Positions 30,468 through 40,611 are shown, counted from the first letter of the stretch. The stretch is DNA of 64,000 nucleotides from Staphylococcus sp. ACRSN (GCF_022346615.1 NZ_JAKRNS010000003.1:229700-293699); one strand, 5' to 3'. A program made the numbers and translations. Notes: a model not told the origin generated them from the sequence alone.

Positions 30468-31219
30468 TGCAGAGATACTTTATTAACCAAAACGCTGATG
30501 AAAATCAGCGTTTTTTTATTGAAGATAAAGGTGATATACATCATATAGTGAATGTAATGAGACATCAAGTAGGTACTAAAATCATTGTTACTTTTAGTAA
30601 TGAGCAAGCATATAAATGTGAAATTAGTAGTATTCAAAATGATTACATAGAAGTGCATTTGATTGAGAATCTAGAAATAGATACAGAACTACCACAAAAA
30701 ATTACAATATGTAGTGGTTTAATCAAAGCAGATAAATATGAGTGGATGCTTCAAAAAGCGACCGAATTAGGTGCAAATGATTTTATTGCGGTAGGAATGC
30801 AACGTTCAGTTGTAAAATTAACTGAAAGTAAAGTTGATAAAAAACTAGACAGGTGGCAAAAAATCATCAAAGAAGCAGCTGAACAAAGTTATCGTTTAGT
30901 TATTCCAGAAATACAGTATAAGTCGAATTTAAAAATGATATATGATAATATAAATGAATATGATTATGTACTGATTGCCTACGAAGATGCTGCAAAAGAT
31001 GGGGAAGCTAGCACCTTTAAAAAGCAAGTTCAAAATTTCAAGTCTGGTGATCGTGTATTAGTCATTTTCGGGCCAGAGGGCGGCTTATCATCTGATGAAG
31101 TTGAAATGTTCAACGCAAATGCTTCACAGGTAGGGCTTGGTCCTAGAATTTTAAGAGCTGAGACAGCACCATTATATGTCTTAAGTGCTGTAAGCTATCA
31201 AAAAGATTTGTTGGGGTGA
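30467..31219 (+). CDS. rsmE: 16S rRNA (uracil1498-N3)-methyltransferase
   Basis: This 250-residue SPOUT methyltransferase acts on 16S rRNA m3U1498. A PUA-like N-terminus and the knotted SAM site with FGPEGGLSSDE and LGPRILRAETA are visible. The ATG at 30467 overlaps the prmA stop; a longer in-frame start lies inside prmA and is rejected. Confidence 0.95.
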   Translation: MQRYFINQNADENQRFFIEDKGDIHHIVNVMRHQVGTKIIVTFSNEQAYKCEISSIQNDYIEVHLIENLEIDTELPQKITICSGLIKADKYEWMLQKATELGANDFIAVGMQRSVVKLTESKVDKKLDRWQKIIKEAAEQSYRLVIPEIQYKSNLKMIYDNINEYDYVLIAYEDAAKDGEASTFKKQVQNFKSGDRVLVIFGPEGGLSSDEVEMFNANASQVGLGPRILRAETAPLYVLSAVSYQKDLLG

Positions 31220-31224
31220 TATTT

Positions 31225-32571
31225 ATGGCAACAGTTGCATTTCACACATTAGGTTGTAAAGTAAATCATTATGAAACTGAGGCAATTTGGCAATTATTCA
31301 AAGAGGCAGATTATGACAGAGTTGATTTCGAAACAAATGCTGACGTATTTGTGATCAATACTTGTACTGTCACAAACACAGGTGATAAAAAAAGTAGACA
31401 AGTAATAAGACGTGCTATCAGGCAAAATCCCGACGCAGTAGTCTGCGTAACGGGTTGTTATGCCCAAACATCGCCAGCTGAAATTATGAATATTCCTGGT
31501 GTTGATATTGTTGTAGGAACTCAAGACAGAAATAAATTAATTGGATATATTGAAACATTCAAAAATGAAAGACAACCAATTAATGGTGTCGGAAATATTA
31601 TGAAAAATAGAACTTACGAAGAATTGGAAGTACCATATTTCACTGACCGTACACGTGCATCACTTAAGATTCAAGAAGGATGCAATAACTTTTGTACGTT
31701 TTGTATTATTCCTTGGGCAAGAGGCCTAATGCGTTCTAGAGAACCGGAAAAAGTAATCGCACAAGCAGCACAACTTGTTGATTCAGGTTATAAAGAAATT
31801 GTATTAACAGGTATACACACAGGTGGTTATGGTCAAGATTTGAAAAATTACAATCTCGCCCAATTACTTCGCGATTTAGAAACTATAGATGGATTAGAAC
31901 GAATCAGAATTTCTTCAATTGAGGCGAGTCAACTAACTGATGAAGTTATTGAAGTTATTGCACAATCAAATAAAGTTGTAAGACACTTGCATATACCACT
32001 TCAATCTGGTTCCGACATAGTGCTTAAGAGAATGAGAAGAAAGTATACTATGGCTCATTTTTCAGAAAGACTAACACGTCTGCATGAAGTCTTACCTGGG
32101 TTAGCAGTGACAAGCGATGTTATTGTTGGATTTCCTGGAGAAACTGAAGAAGAATTTCAAGAAACCTATGATTTTATAGTAGATCATCAATTTTCGGAAC
32201 TGCATGTATTCCCTTATTCTCCTAGAATTGGAACACCTGCAGCAAGAATGGACGATCAAATCGAAGAAGAAGTCAAAAACGAACGTGTTCATCGATTGAT
32301 TAATTTAAGTGACCAACTAGCTAAAACCTATGCATCTAAGTTTGATCAAGATGTGTTAGAGATAATTCCAGAAGAATCGGGTGAAGAACCAAATACCTTA
32401 GTTGGTTATGCTGATAATTACATGAAAGTTCAATTTACCGGAGATGAATCGCTAATAGGACAACTGGTTAAAGTTAAGATTAATAAACCAGATTATCCTA
32501 TTAATCAAGGGGAATTATTAAGAGTAGTTGATCATGCAACAAATAAAACTGAACGCTCAGTCTTAGTGTGA
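31225..32571 (+). CDS. mtaB: tRNA threonylcarbamoyladenosine (t6A37) methylthiotransferase MtaB
   Basis: This 448-residue enzyme adds methylthio to t6A37 of tRNAs reading ANN codons. It has an N-terminal cluster domain with three Cys (LGCKVNHYE, NTCTVTN, VTGCYAQ), the radical SAM motif CNNFCTFC, and a C-terminal TRAM domain. Ribosome site GGGGTGAT sits in the end of rsmE, and ATG 31225 is preferred to the GTG at 31216. Last gene of the dnaK operon block. Confidence 0.95.
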   Translation: MATVAFHTLGCKVNHYETEAIWQLFKEADYDRVDFETNADVFVINTCTVTNTGDKKSRQVIRRAIRQNPDAVVCVTGCYAQTSPAEIMNIPGVDIVVGTQDRNKLIGYIETFKNERQPINGVGNIMKNRTYEELEVPYFTDRTRASLKIQEGCNNFCTFCIIPWARGLMRSREPEKVIAQAAQLVDSGYKEIVLTGIHTGGYGQDLKNYNLAQLLRDLETIDGLERIRISSIEASQLTDEVIEVIAQSNKVVRHLHIPLQSGSDIVLKRMRRKYTMAHFSERLTRLHEVLPGLAVTSDVIVGFPGETEEEFQETYDFIVDHQFSELHVFPYSPRIGTPAARMDDQIEEEVKNERVHRLINLSDQLAKTYASKFDQDVLEIIPEESGEEPNTLVGYADNYMKVQFTGDESLIGQLVKVKINKPDYPINQGELLRVVDHATNKTERSVLV

Positions 32572-32820
32572 AATTTCTGATTTAATAATTTTAAAAGTAT
32601 GTTTAAAACAGGCGAAGTTTGTTTAAAAGCTTTCATTGATTTGTTATTAAATTGAATTTCTTGAAAATACTGATACAATCGACTTTAACAAGATTATTAT
32701 TTGAGTATGGAAAAATTTTTAAACTTAAAATAAATGCAACTTAAATAGCTTCAAAGCCTGTCATTGAGCCATTTTTATAATTTTATTAACAAGAAGTCAA
32801 TAAAGGGGAAAATTTCCTAA
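32572..32820 (+). other. Intergenic stretch before rpsU, no gene seen
   Basis: AT-rich, with stops in all frames and no credible ribosome site. The only structure noticed is a short symmetric element GGAAAATTTCC (32807-32817) directly before the rpsU -35, of unknown meaning. Confidence 0.5.
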
Positions 32821-32849
32821 TTGACCACATTAATCAGATATATTATACT
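32821..32849 (+). promoter_or_regulatory. rpsU promoter
   Basis: TTGACC (32821-32826), 17 bases, TATACT (32844-32849). RNA would start near 32856, right at a leader hairpin. Confidence 0.85.
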
Positions 32850-32855
32850 AACTTA

Positions 32856-32876
32856 TACATGGTTCAAAACCATGTA
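32856..32876 (+). promoter_or_regulatory. rpsU leader hairpin
   Basis: TACATGGTT (32856-32864) pairs with AACCATGTA (32868-32876). It would form at the very 5' end of the rpsU mRNA, a position that usually stabilises RNA. A regulatory role is only possible. Confidence 0.5.
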
Positions 32877-32920
32877 ATGATAATAAAGTTTCGTTGATAT
32901 TTGGAGGGAGGGAAATACAC

Positions 32921-33097
32921 ATGTCTAAAACAGTAGTCAAAAATAACGAATCACTTGAAGATGCTTTACGTCGTTTCAAACGCTCAGTTTCTAAAAGCGG
33001 TACGATTCAAGAAGTACGTAAACGTGAATTTTACGAAAAACCAAGCGTTAAACGTAAAAAGAAATCAGAAGCTGCACGTAAACGTAAATTCAAATAA
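32921..33097 (+). CDS. rpsU: 30S ribosomal protein S21
   Basis: This 58-residue basic protein reads [21 protein letters not shown] at the start and has an Arg/Lys-rich tail. The ribosome site GGAGGGAGGG (32903-32912) is unusually long and G-rich. An in-frame start 27 nt upstream is inside this site and rejected. It has its own promoter, leader hairpin and terminator. The 3' UTR carries a hairpin loop complementary to the ribosome site. Confidence 0.97.
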   Translation: MSKTVVKNNESLEDALRRFKRSVSKSGTIQEVRKREFYEKPSVKRKKKSEAARKRKFK

Positions 33098-33103
33098 TTA
33101 ATT

Positions 33104-33123
33104 GTTTCGTTGACTCCCTCAAC
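33104..33123 (+). promoter_or_regulatory. rpsU 3' UTR hairpin with anti-ribosome-site loop
   Basis: GTTGA (33109-33113), loop CTCCC, TCAAC (33119-33123). The CTCCCTC stretch is complementary to GAGGGAG in the rpsU ribosome site. The decamer GTTTCGTTGA occurs both here (33104-33113) and in the leader (32888-32897). Confidence 0.45.
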
Positions 33124-33145
33124 ACCAACATTAATTATAAAAGCA

Positions 33146-33183
33146 AAGCCTTAGTTGAATATTCAACTAAGGCTTATTTTTTG
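33146..33183 (+). terminator. Terminator after rpsU
   Basis: A perfect 15-bp palindrome stem, AAGCCTTAGTTGAAT (33146-33160) and its complement to 33175, followed by a T-rich run. The 213 bases from here to nfeD hold no gene; TATAAT occurs at 33345 and 33368, but no -35 could be assigned. Confidence 0.93.
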
Positions 33184-33396
33184 TCCTAAATTAAGACAAT
33201 ATAAATGCATTGATTTTATTTCAAAATTTGATTTTAACACCGTTAATGTAATAATATTTTGAAATTAATAAGCAATATTAAAATTATTAAATAACTTAAA
33301 TATTGGCAAAAATAAAATAAAACTAAATAATATGATGCTATCTCTATAATCGCATATTAATTTCATGTATAATTAAGTAGAGAGCGAGGTGATAGG

Positions 33397-34107
33397 GTGT
33401 TTTCTTCGGGTAGTATACATACAGTCTTTTTAACAGCTTTTGGCGGAAATGGAGATTGGATGAATTATTTAGCAAATATAATTGTGAATCCTGTGATTGC
33501 ACTTATTTTAACGTGTATAATTTTTATGGGATTTTTATATCAACTATACTCAAAACGTATTAATTTAATAGGAATTTTAGCTACATTAGCTTTACTTATC
33601 TTCTTTTTAGGATTTTTCATTAAAGGAGATGTTAATTTCTATTCAGTAATACTGTTTGCTATAGGTGTACTATTTGTAATCATTGAATTGTTTGTAGTAG
33701 GTGCAATTATAGGTATTATTGGTATTACGTTTATTGTCTTAAGTATTGTCACTTTAGGTGATAATTTAATTTTTATGATTGCAAATGTTGTTGTTGCGCT
33801 TATATTATCAATCATTGAATGGGTGGTACTTGTGAAAATTTTCAAACGAAACATTCCATTTTTGGAAAAAGTTGTACTAAAAGATTCTACAAATGCAGAG
33901 GCTGGATACACTTCACATGAAGATCGCTCTTATTTAGTTGGCCAAACTGCGACTACGTCAACTGACTTAAGACCAGCTGGTATTATTACATACAATAATG
34001 AACGTATCGATGCAGTTTCTGATGGATCATTTATTTTACGAAATAAAGAGGTCACAATTTTAGAAGTAGAAGGTACGCGTGTTGTTGTAAGAGAAATCGA
34101 ATCATAA
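33397..34107 (+). CDS. NfeD-family membrane protein (short form, partner of flotillin)
   Basis: This 236-residue protein has about four to five membrane segments (roughly residues 24-150) and a C-terminal OB-fold NfeD domain (about 165-236). It lacks the ClpP-like serine protease domain of long NfeD proteins such as B. subtilis YqeZ. It always sits next to a flotillin gene, and is thought to act with it in membrane organisation. The start is GTG after AGGTGAT, somewhat close; an ATG at 33460 is an alternative. Confidence 0.8.
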   Translation: MFSSGSIHTVFLTAFGGNGDWMNYLANIIVNPVIALILTCIIFMGFLYQLYSKRINLIGILATLALLIFFLGFFIKGDVNFYSVILFAIGVLFVIIELFVVGAIIGIIGITFIVLSIVTLGDNLIFMIANVVVALILSIIEWVVLVKIFKRNIPFLEKVVLKDSTNAEAGYTSHEDRSYLVGQTATTSTDLRPAGIITYNNERIDAVSDGSFILRNKEVTILEVEGTRVVVREIES

Positions 34108-34119
34108 AGGAGAGAAAAT

Positions 34120-35103
34120 ATGACTGGATTAATTATTATTGCTGTCATAGTTGTTATTGCATTATTACTTTTATTTTCATTTGTTCCTGTAGGGCTTTGG
34201 ATTTCTGCAATTGCAGCAGGAGTTAAAGTAGGTATAGGTACACTTGTAGGTATGAGATTAAGAAGAGTTTCACCTAGAAAAGTGATTTCACCGTTAATTA
34301 AGGCACACAAAGCTGGGTTACAATTAACTACAAATCAACTTGAGTCTCACTATTTAGCAGGAGGAAATGTAGATAGAGTTGTAGATGCTAATATTGCTGC
34401 GCAAAGAGCAGATATTAATTTGCCATTTGAACGTGGTGCAGCGATAGATTTAGCAGGTAGAGATGTATTAGAAGCAGTACAAATGTCAGTAAATCCTAAA
34501 GTTATTGAGACACCGTTTATTGCAGGTGTTGCTATGAATGGTATCGAAGTCAAAGCGAAGGCGCGTATTACAGTACGAGCAAATATCGCCAGACTTGTAG
34601 GTGGTGCTGGTGAAGAAACAATTATAGCACGTGTCGGTGAAGGTATTGTATCGACAATTGGTTCAAGTGAACACCATACACAAGTACTTGAAAATCCTGA
34701 TAATATTTCTAAAACTGTATTAAGTAAGGGATTAGATTCGGGAACAGCTTTTGAAATTTTATCAATTGATATTGCAGATGTTGATATTAGTAAAAACATT
34801 GGTGCAGACTTACAAACTGAACAAGCGCTTGCAGACAAAAATATTGCACAAGCAAAAGCAGAAGAACGAAGAGCAATGGCTGTTGCGCAAGAGCAAGAAA
34901 TGAAAGCCAAAGTTCAAGAAATGCGTTCTAAAGTTGTTGAAGCTGAAGCTGAAGTACCTTTAGCGATGGCAGAAGCTTTACGTGAAGGAAATTTAGGTGT
35001 GAAAGATTACTATAATTTGAAAAATATTGAAGCAGATACAGGTATGCGTAATTCAATTAATAAACGTACAAATCAAGAAGATGAAGAATCACCGGATAAA
35101 TAA
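34120..35103 (+). CDS. floA: Flotillin-like protein FloA
   Basis: This 327-residue membrane scaffold protein forms functional membrane microdomains. An N-terminal hydrophobic hairpin (about residues 3-40), an SPFH/PHB-like domain, and a C-terminal Ala/Glu-rich coiled coil (about 230-300, many EA repeats) are visible. AAAGGAGAGA lies before the ATG. Follows nfeD by 12 nt and precedes a membrane-anchored hypothetical. Confidence 0.95.
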   Translation: MTGLIIIAVIVVIALLLLFSFVPVGLWISAIAAGVKVGIGTLVGMRLRRVSPRKVISPLIKAHKAGLQLTTNQLESHYLAGGNVDRVVDANIAAQRADINLPFERGAAIDLAGRDVLEAVQMSVNPKVIETPFIAGVAMNGIEVKAKARITVRANIARLVGGAGEETIIARVGEGIVSTIGSSEHHTQVLENPDNISKTVLSKGLDSGTAFEILSIDIADVDISKNIGADLQTEQALADKNIAQAKAEERRAMAVAQEQEMKAKVQEMRSKVVEAEAEVPLAMAEALREGNLGVKDYYNLKNIEADTGMRNSINKRTNQEDEESPDK

Positions 35104-35118
35104 TTTAGGGGTGATTAA

Positions 35119-35778
35119 ATGAGTATAGGTATTATCATTTTTGTCATTTCTGTAGTAGTAACTATCATTAGTGCTATTAATGACAATAGTCATAAAGAAA
35201 GACAAAATCAAAAACGGCCAACAAATACCCAAACTAAGCAGAAACAAGAGCAACCACAAAAACGTGGTTTCCTTGAAGAAGTAGGGAAGGCATTTAAAGA
35301 AATAGAAAAACAATTAAATGAAGAACCACCTACAAATGGTCCTAAACCGGAACCTTCTAGTCCTGTGGATCAACCGTCAAAAAAAATAGAAACACAACAA
35401 CGTCAAGAAAAACCAAATCCAATGACTTCTAATGATACAAATGAGACTGAAGCAGAAAAAGCGAGACGTTCACAAAATCAAAAAGAAGAACAATTAAGAA
35501 AAGAATTGGAAAGCAATTTAAAAGGTGATTTACAAGACGTTCGTAGTGAATTAGATAAAGAGAATGAAAAGAAATTACAACGAACTGAACGTAAAGCACG
35601 TGCAATTATTGCAGATAAAAATTTATCTGAACGCACGAAGCGTTATCGATTGAAACAGTTGATATATTCACATAAAATTCAAAGTTCTAATTCGAATGGT
35701 CAATTTCGATTTGATAATGACGAAGTAGTCAATGGTATCATATGGTCAGAAATTTTAGAAAAACCTAAACAATTATAA
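35119..35778 (+). CDS. Membrane-anchored coiled-coil protein of unknown function
   Basis: This 219-residue protein has one N-terminal membrane helix (about 2-20), then a highly charged Gln/Lys/Glu/Pro-rich region with predicted coiled coil (about 110-170). No catalytic motif is seen. It lies 15 nt after floA in the same operon, so it may be a flotillin-associated partner (inference). It is longer than the small YqfB protein at this position in B. subtilis, and no relation is claimed. Confidence 0.75.
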   Translation: MSIGIIIFVISVVVTIISAINDNSHKERQNQKRPTNTQTKQKQEQPQKRGFLEEVGKAFKEIEKQLNEEPPTNGPKPEPSSPVDQPSKKIETQQRQEKPNPMTSNDTNETEAEKARRSQNQKEEQLRKELESNLKGDLQDVRSELDKENEKKLQRTERKARAIIADKNLSERTKRYRLKQLIYSHKIQSSNSNGQFRFDNDEVVNGIIWSEILEKPKQL

Positions 35779-35815
35779 AAACACACTATGAGGTATGAGT
35801 TTATACCCGTGCTTA

Positions 35816-35855
35816 AGAAGAGCTAATTCGAAATATGAATTAGCTCTTCTTTATT
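35816..35855 (+). terminator. Terminator of the nfeD-floA operon
   Basis: A perfect 14-bp stem, AGAAGAGCTAATTC (35816-35829) with complement at 35837-35850, loop GAAATAT, then a T-rich tail. Confidence 0.88.
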
Positions 35856-36320
35856 TAAAATTTTATGGGTTCTACGACATTATAAAATTTTAAATGAAGT
35901 AATAAATACTCGATTAATGTATGACTATAACGCGTCTGTTAATTTTAAATATAGATGAAAAATGGATCCTAAAATCCAATTGTATTGTATGTTTTATAAA
36001 AAAGGATTAGGACATAAGTCGAAATAGTATGACCAATAATGAAGATAGCTACATTGAGAAACTTTTTGCGGTCGACTTTACATATTTTTTAATGAAGATT
36101 GTTAATTAAACGTAAAATTTCCTAGAAAGATAAGCGATTTAATTCTCTTTGAAATGATATAAAGTTAATTCATGATATAATTAGAATGTAATTATATTAG
36201 GTTTAAAAGCTAACTTTATTACAAGAATGAAGAAGTTATTTTGAAAAACTATTTTTTGTATCTTAAAATCTAATAAGATAAAATAAGGATAAACGACTAT
36301 GTTTGAAAAGGAGCAACTAT
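35856..36320 (+). other. Long intergenic region before phoH, no convincing gene
   Basis: About 465 bases, AT-rich. An extended -10 (TGA-TATAAT, TATAAT at 36176-36181) may drive phoH, with a leader of about 130 nt. A 26-codon frame at 36029-36109 has no ribosome site. From memory, yqfC and yqfD occupy this place in B. subtilis; no recognisable remnant was seen. Confidence 0.5.
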
Positions 36321-37268
36321 ATGCCTGGAATTATTCAAATTGATGACATCAATGAAGCACAAGCGCTCATTGGAAATAACGATGAACACCTTAAAGCAAT
36401 CGAGGAAGGATTTGATGTCATTGTACATGCTCGAGGACAAGAAATTGCTGTTAGAGGTGCACATGTTGAGCATGTAGAAAAAGCTGAATCAGTACTTATC
36501 AATTTATTAAAAGTCATTCAACAAGGTGTATCGATTACTTTAAAAGATGTCGAAGCAGCGATTAAAATGGCACATAAAGGTACGATTCAATACTTAATCG
36601 ATTTATATGATGATGAGATTACCAAAGATGCATTTGGTAAAACGATAAGAGCTAAAACAATGGGACAACGCTTATATGTTAATGCTATGCACCATAATGA
36701 TTTAGTATTTGGTGTTGGTCCTGCAGGTACAGGTAAAACATTTTTAGCAGTAGTATATGCAGCTAAACAGTTACGCAAAGGAAATGTAAAGCGTATTGTA
36801 TTAACACGACCAGCAGTCGAAGCTGGGGAATCATTAGGTTTCTTACCTGGTGATTTAAAGGAAAAAGTTGATCCTTACTTACGTCCTTTATATGATGGAT
36901 TGAATACAGTATTAGGAAGAGAACAAACTGCTAGGTTTATTGATAGAGGTATAATTGAAATTGCGCCATTAGCATACATGCGTGGTAGAACTTTAGATGA
37001 TGCTTTTGTCATTTTAGATGAAGCACAAAATACGACACATGCTCAAATGAAAATGTTCTTAACACGTCTAGGATTTGGTTCTAAAATGGTTGTCACTGGT
37101 GATCACACTCAAATCGACTTACCTAAAGGTGTGAAAAGTGGACTCAAAGAAGCAATCAATAAATTAAAAGATGTGAAAGGTTTAAGTATCCATCATTTAG
37201 ATCAAAGTGATGTGGTGAGACACCCATTAGTAAGTAAAATCATAGATAGATATGAGGGAGATGAGTAG
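36321..37268 (+). CDS. phoH: PhoH-family ATPase
   Basis: This 315-residue P-loop ATPase has GPAGTGKTFLA as Walker A and VILDEAQN as Walker B, preceded by an N-terminal KH-like segment. The family is linked with RNA metabolism and often neighbours ybeY, as here. AAAAGGAG is 7 nt from ATG 36321; a TTG 18 nt upstream is in frame but lies inside the ribosome site. Confidence 0.95.
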   Translation: MPGIIQIDDINEAQALIGNNDEHLKAIEEGFDVIVHARGQEIAVRGAHVEHVEKAESVLINLLKVIQQGVSITLKDVEAAIKMAHKGTIQYLIDLYDDEITKDAFGKTIRAKTMGQRLYVNAMHHNDLVFGVGPAGTGKTFLAVVYAAKQLRKGNVKRIVLTRPAVEAGESLGFLPGDLKEKVDPYLRPLYDGLNTVLGREQTARFIDRGIIEIAPLAYMRGRTLDDAFVILDEAQNTTHAQMKMFLTRLGFGSKMVVTGDHTQIDLPKGVKSGLKEAINKLKDVKGLSIHHLDQSDVVRHPLVSKIIDRYEGDE

Positions 37269-37730
37269 ATGTTCACAATTGATTTTAATGACCATACAGA
37301 CTTAGTAAAAGATGAATGGTATGAACAAATAGATAAATTGTTAACTTTTGCAAAGGAACAAGAACAAATTGAAGGTGAAGCAGAACTATCTGTTACCTTT
37401 GTAGATAAAAATGAAATTCAAGAAATTAATAAAACCTATCGAGATAAAGATAAAGTGACTGATGTTATTTCGTTCGCGCTAGAAGAAGATGAACCCGAAA
37501 TAACAGGCTTAGATATGCCACGTGTGTTAGGAGATATTATTATATGCACTGATGTAGCAAATGAACAAGCCGAAAGTTATGGGCATTCATTTGAACGTGA
37601 ACTTGGATTTTTAGCATTACATGGATTTTTACATTTATTAGGTTATGATCATATGAATGAAGCTGATGAAAAAGAAATGTTTGGACGACAAGATCAAATT
37701 TTAAATGCCTATGGATTAACTAGAGATTAA
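37269..37730 (+). CDS. ybeY: Endoribonuclease YbeY (16S rRNA maturation)
   Basis: This 153-residue zinc metalloprotein has the H3xH5xH motif [11 protein letters not shown] near the C-terminus. It takes part in 16S 3'-end processing and ribosome quality control. The ATG directly follows the phoH stop. The c-di-AMP phosphodiesterase gene pgpH that separates these genes in B. subtilis is absent. Confidence 0.97.
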   Translation: MFTIDFNDHTDLVKDEWYEQIDKLLTFAKEQEQIEGEAELSVTFVDKNEIQEINKTYRDKDKVTDVISFALEEDEPEITGLDMPRVLGDIIICTDVANEQAESYGHSFERELGFLALHGFLHLLGYDHMNEADEKEMFGRQDQILNAYGLTRD

Positions 37731-37735
37731 TAGTT

Positions 37736-38071
37736 ATGAATAGGTTTAAATATGCATTTCAAGGTATGATGATACTTTTGAAAAAAGACACGAAATTTTT
37801 AATGCATGTGATTGTCGGAATAATAGCTTTACTCTGCGGTGTTTGGTTTAATATTACATCGATTGAGTGGGTGTTTATCATACTTGCAATAGGATTAGTA
37901 TTAGCATTCGAAGCTATAAATACTGCAGTTGAATTCGTTGTAGACCTCGTCACAAGTGAATATCAACTACTGGCAAAATATGCGAAAGATGTTGCAGCAT
38001 TCAGCGTTATGATTGCATCAATGATCGCCTTAGCTATTGGTTTGATTGTTTTTCTACCTTATTTATTCTGA
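37736..38071 (+). CDS. dgkA: Undecaprenol / diacylglycerol kinase (DgkA family)
   Basis: This 111-residue integral membrane kinase has three membrane helices and the conserved FEAINTAVEFVVDL motif with the catalytic Glu. Gram-positive members phosphorylate undecaprenol, returning carrier lipid to the cell-wall cycle. Starts five bases after ybeY. Confidence 0.92.
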   Translation: MNRFKYAFQGMMILLKKDTKFLMHVIVGIIALLCGVWFNITSIEWVFIILAIGLVLAFEAINTAVEFVVDLVTSEYQLLAKYAKDVAAFSVMIASMIALAIGLIVFLPYLF

Positions 38072-38160
38072 AAGTAGTGCATTTTTATAGAAAATGTTTA
38101 TAATTATAGAGCATACATTAATATACTAATCAATGATAGTTGAATGGGAGAGGGCGAATT

Positions 38161-38565
38161 ATGGCATATCAACCGCATTATTATAAGGAAGTAAGAGAAG
38201 CGCAATCTAGAGCTTATGTACCATATAGTAATTTTAAAGTAGGTGCATTTTTAAAAACAAAGGATGGTCAAACATTTTATGGCGCTAATGTAGAAAACGC
38301 AGCATACCCAATGACGATATGTGCTGAAAGATCAAGTTTAGTAGCTGCAATTTCACAAGGATACAAACCAGGTGATTTTGAATCAATAACGATTACCGTA
38401 GATGCAGATGAGCCGTCATCACCATGTGGAGCATGTAGACAAGTTATGAAGGAACTTTGCGATGATGATATGCCGGTCTACATGACTAATCATTCTGGTA
38501 AAGTAATAGAATCAACAGTTGAACAATTATTACCCTTAGGGTTTTCTGGAAAGGATTTAAATTAA
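38161..38565 (+). CDS. cdd: Cytidine deaminase
   Basis: This 134-residue homotetrameric zinc deaminase has the zinc motif TICAERSSL and the paired PCGACRQ. It converts cytidine to uridine in pyrimidine salvage, complementing udk at the other end of the window. GGGAGAGGGCG lies upstream of ATG 38161. The stop shares one base with the era start. Confidence 0.96.
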   Translation: MAYQPHYYKEVREAQSRAYVPYSNFKVGAFLKTKDGQTFYGANVENAAYPMTICAERSSLVAAISQGYKPGDFESITITVDADEPSSPCGACRQVMKELCDDDMPVYMTNHSGKVIESTVEQLLPLGFSGKDLN

Positions 38566-39464
38566 TGACAGAACATAAATCAGGTTTTATATCAATTATT
38601 GGTAGACCAAATGTTGGGAAATCTACCTTTGTAAATCGTGTGATTGGACATAAAATTGCTATTATGTCTGATAAAGCACAGACGACAAGAAATAAAATTC
38701 AAGGTGTTATGACTCAAGATGATGCACAAATTATTTTCTTGGATACACCAGGCATTCATAAACCTAAACATAAATTAGGCGATTATATGATGAATGTAGC
38801 AAAAAATACATTGTCAGAAATTGACGCAATTATGTTTATGGTTAACGTAAATGAAGATATTGGTCGTGGTGATGAATTTATTATGGATATGTTAAAATCT
38901 ATAAAAACACCTGTATTCCTCGTGTTAAATAAGATAGATTTAGTTCATCCTGATCAACTTATGCCTAGAATTGAAAAATACAAACAGTATATGGATTTCA
39001 CGGAAATTGTTCCAATTTCTGCACTAGAAGGTTTAAATGTAGATCATTTTATTGGTGTGTTAAAATCTTACTTACCTGCTGGACCAAAATATTATCCTGA
39101 CGATCAAATTTCAGATCATCCCGAACAATTTGTTGTTGGTGAATTAATACGAGAGAAAATTTTACATTTAACAAGTGAAGAAATTCCTCATGCGATTGGT
39201 GTCAATGTCGATCGTATGATAAAGGAAGATGAAGATAGAGTTAGAATTGAAGCGACGATTTATGTGGAAAGAGATTCTCAAAAAGGTATTGTTATTGGTA
39301 AGGGCGGTAAGAAATTAAAAGAAGTTGGAAAACGTGCCCGTCAAGATATTGAAAGATTATTAGGATCTAAAGTTTACTTAGAGTTATGGGTTAAAGTACA
39401 AAAGGATTGGCGTAATAAAGTGAACTTTATTCGTCAAATGGGTTATCTTGAAGATCAAGATTAA
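38565..39464 (+). CDS. era: GTPase Era
   Basis: This 299-residue GTPase binds 16S rRNA in 30S assembly. G1 [11 protein letters not shown]3 [10 protein letters not shown] and G4 NKIDLV are followed by a C-terminal KH domain with [15 protein letters not shown]. In S. aureus Era is a (p)ppGpp target (known for the family). One-base overlap with cdd, and recO follows. Confidence 0.98.
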   Translation: MTEHKSGFISIIGRPNVGKSTFVNRVIGHKIAIMSDKAQTTRNKIQGVMTQDDAQIIFLDTPGIHKPKHKLGDYMMNVAKNTLSEIDAIMFMVNVNEDIGRGDEFIMDMLKSIKTPVFLVLNKIDLVHPDQLMPRIEKYKQYMDFTEIVPISALEGLNVDHFIGVLKSYLPAGPKYYPDDQISDHPEQFVVGELIREKILHLTSEEIPHAIGVNVDRMIKEDEDRVRIEATIYVERDSQKGIVIGKGGKKLKEVGKRARQDIERLLGSKVYLELWVKVQKDWRNKVNFIRQMGYLEDQD

Positions 39465-39486
39465 TTTTGAGAGTCGGTGAGCTACA

Positions 39487-40245
39487 ATGTTAATCAAACA
39501 AAAAGGTATTATAATAAAAGCGGTTGATTACGGCGAGTCCGATAAAATTATAACGATATTAAATGAACATGGTGCGAAAGTACCGTTGATGGTCAGAAAA
39601 GCTAAAAAGAGTAGAAGTGGATTGCAAGCTAATACACAATTGTTTGTGTATGGCTTGTTTATTTATTCTAAGTGGAAAGGTATGGGGACATTAAGTACAG
39701 TAGATGTAATCGATCAACATTACCACTTGAGATTAGATATCTACGAAAGTAGCTTTGCAAGTTTGTGTGCAGAAGTAATCGATAGATCGTTTGAGTATGA
39801 AGAAGTTTCGCAATATAGCTATGATATTCTACATTTCGTATTAGAAAAAATTAAAGCAGGTGTATCGGCACAATTGATGTCTGTAATTGTATTACTAAAA
39901 TATATGACAAAATTTGGCTTTAAAGCAATTTTTGATAAATGTGTAGTTACAGATAGTCCTGACCAATCTAAATTAATAGGTTATAGTTTTAAGTTTGACG
40001 GTGCAATTTCTGACGCTGTGAAAGATCGAGATCCACATGCATTGATAGTATCCAATAAAACGCTTTATTTATTGGATATCTTACAAAAATTACCATTTAA
40101 ACAAATGAGTTCCTTGAACATTCATAACGATATAGTTGATGAAATGTCTGAATTAGTTATATTAATGTATAAAGAATATGCAGGTATGTATTTTAAAAGT
40201 CAAAAATTGATTAACCAATTACATAGGCTAGATCATCTATCGTAG
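39487..40245 (+). CDS. recO: DNA repair protein RecO
   Basis: This 252-residue recombination mediator loads RecA with RecF and RecR. The N-terminal OB fold ([20 protein letters not shown]) and helical C-terminal domain are visible. The central region has few cysteines and no four-Cys zinc knuckle is seen. GAGAGTCGGTGAG precedes the ATG. Confidence 0.93.
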   Translation: MLIKQKGIIIKAVDYGESDKIITILNEHGAKVPLMVRKAKKSRSGLQANTQLFVYGLFIYSKWKGMGTLSTVDVIDQHYHLRLDIYESSFASLCAEVIDRSFEYEEVSQYSYDILHFVLEKIKAGVSAQLMSVIVLLKYMTKFGFKAIFDKCVVTDSPDQSKLIGYSFKFDGAISDAVKDRDPHALIVSNKTLYLLDILQKLPFKQMSSLNIHNDIVDEMSELVILMYKEYAGMYFKSQKLINQLHRLDHLS

Positions 40246-40354
40246 TAGTGAGAACGATAAAATGTTCAATGAAGTTAAAAATTTTTAATAACGGTTTAGT
40301 TATAAAATAAGGATAAAAACAAGTCTGAAAGATAAATCGCTCGGACTTAAAAAC

Positions 40355-40396
40355 AAACGTAAATTTATATTAAAAATATATAGAAATTTACGTTTT
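40355..40396 (+). terminator. Probable terminator after recO
   Basis: AAACGTAAATTT (40355-40366) pairs with AAATTTACGTTT (40384-40395), giving 12 bp around a 17-nt loop, followed by T. Rich in A-T pairs, so weaker than others here. The rest of the 366-base recO-glyS gap holds no gene. Confidence 0.6.
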
Positions 40397-40525
40397 CATT
40401 GTTTCAATGAAAGTTTGGAGTTTGTAGTGCTTATATATCCTTTATATTTATTTCATTTAACCTTATTTATTTTTATAAATATTATCTAGACAAATATGTA
40501 AAATCAAAGCGGTAAGATTTTAAAT

Positions 40526-40565
40526 AAAAAAGAGAGTCAATCCAATATGGATTGACTCTCTTTTT
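40526..40565. terminator. Bidirectional terminator, mainly of glyS (minus strand)
   Basis: A perfect stem of about 17 bp, AAAAAGAGAGTCAATCC (40526-40543 region) with complement at 40549-40565. It has T runs on both strands. Confidence 0.93.
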
Positions 40566-40611
40566 GAGTATGGGAATTTATGCCCCAAACAAGATTAAGT
40601 GATTAAATTAA

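Noticed and set aside
32622..32635. A cre-like sequence, TTTAAAAGCTTTCA, after mtaB
   Set aside because: Two mismatches to the CcpA consensus, one in the central CG, and no nearby promoter.
34350..34910. A 186-codon minus-strand open frame inside floA
   Set aside because: Shadow of the Ala/Glu-rich flotillin coding sequence; product has low-complexity Ser/Ala/Thr bias.
36029..36109. A 26-codon open frame in the gap before phoH
   Set aside because: No ribosome site, AT-rich chance composition, and no supporting structure.
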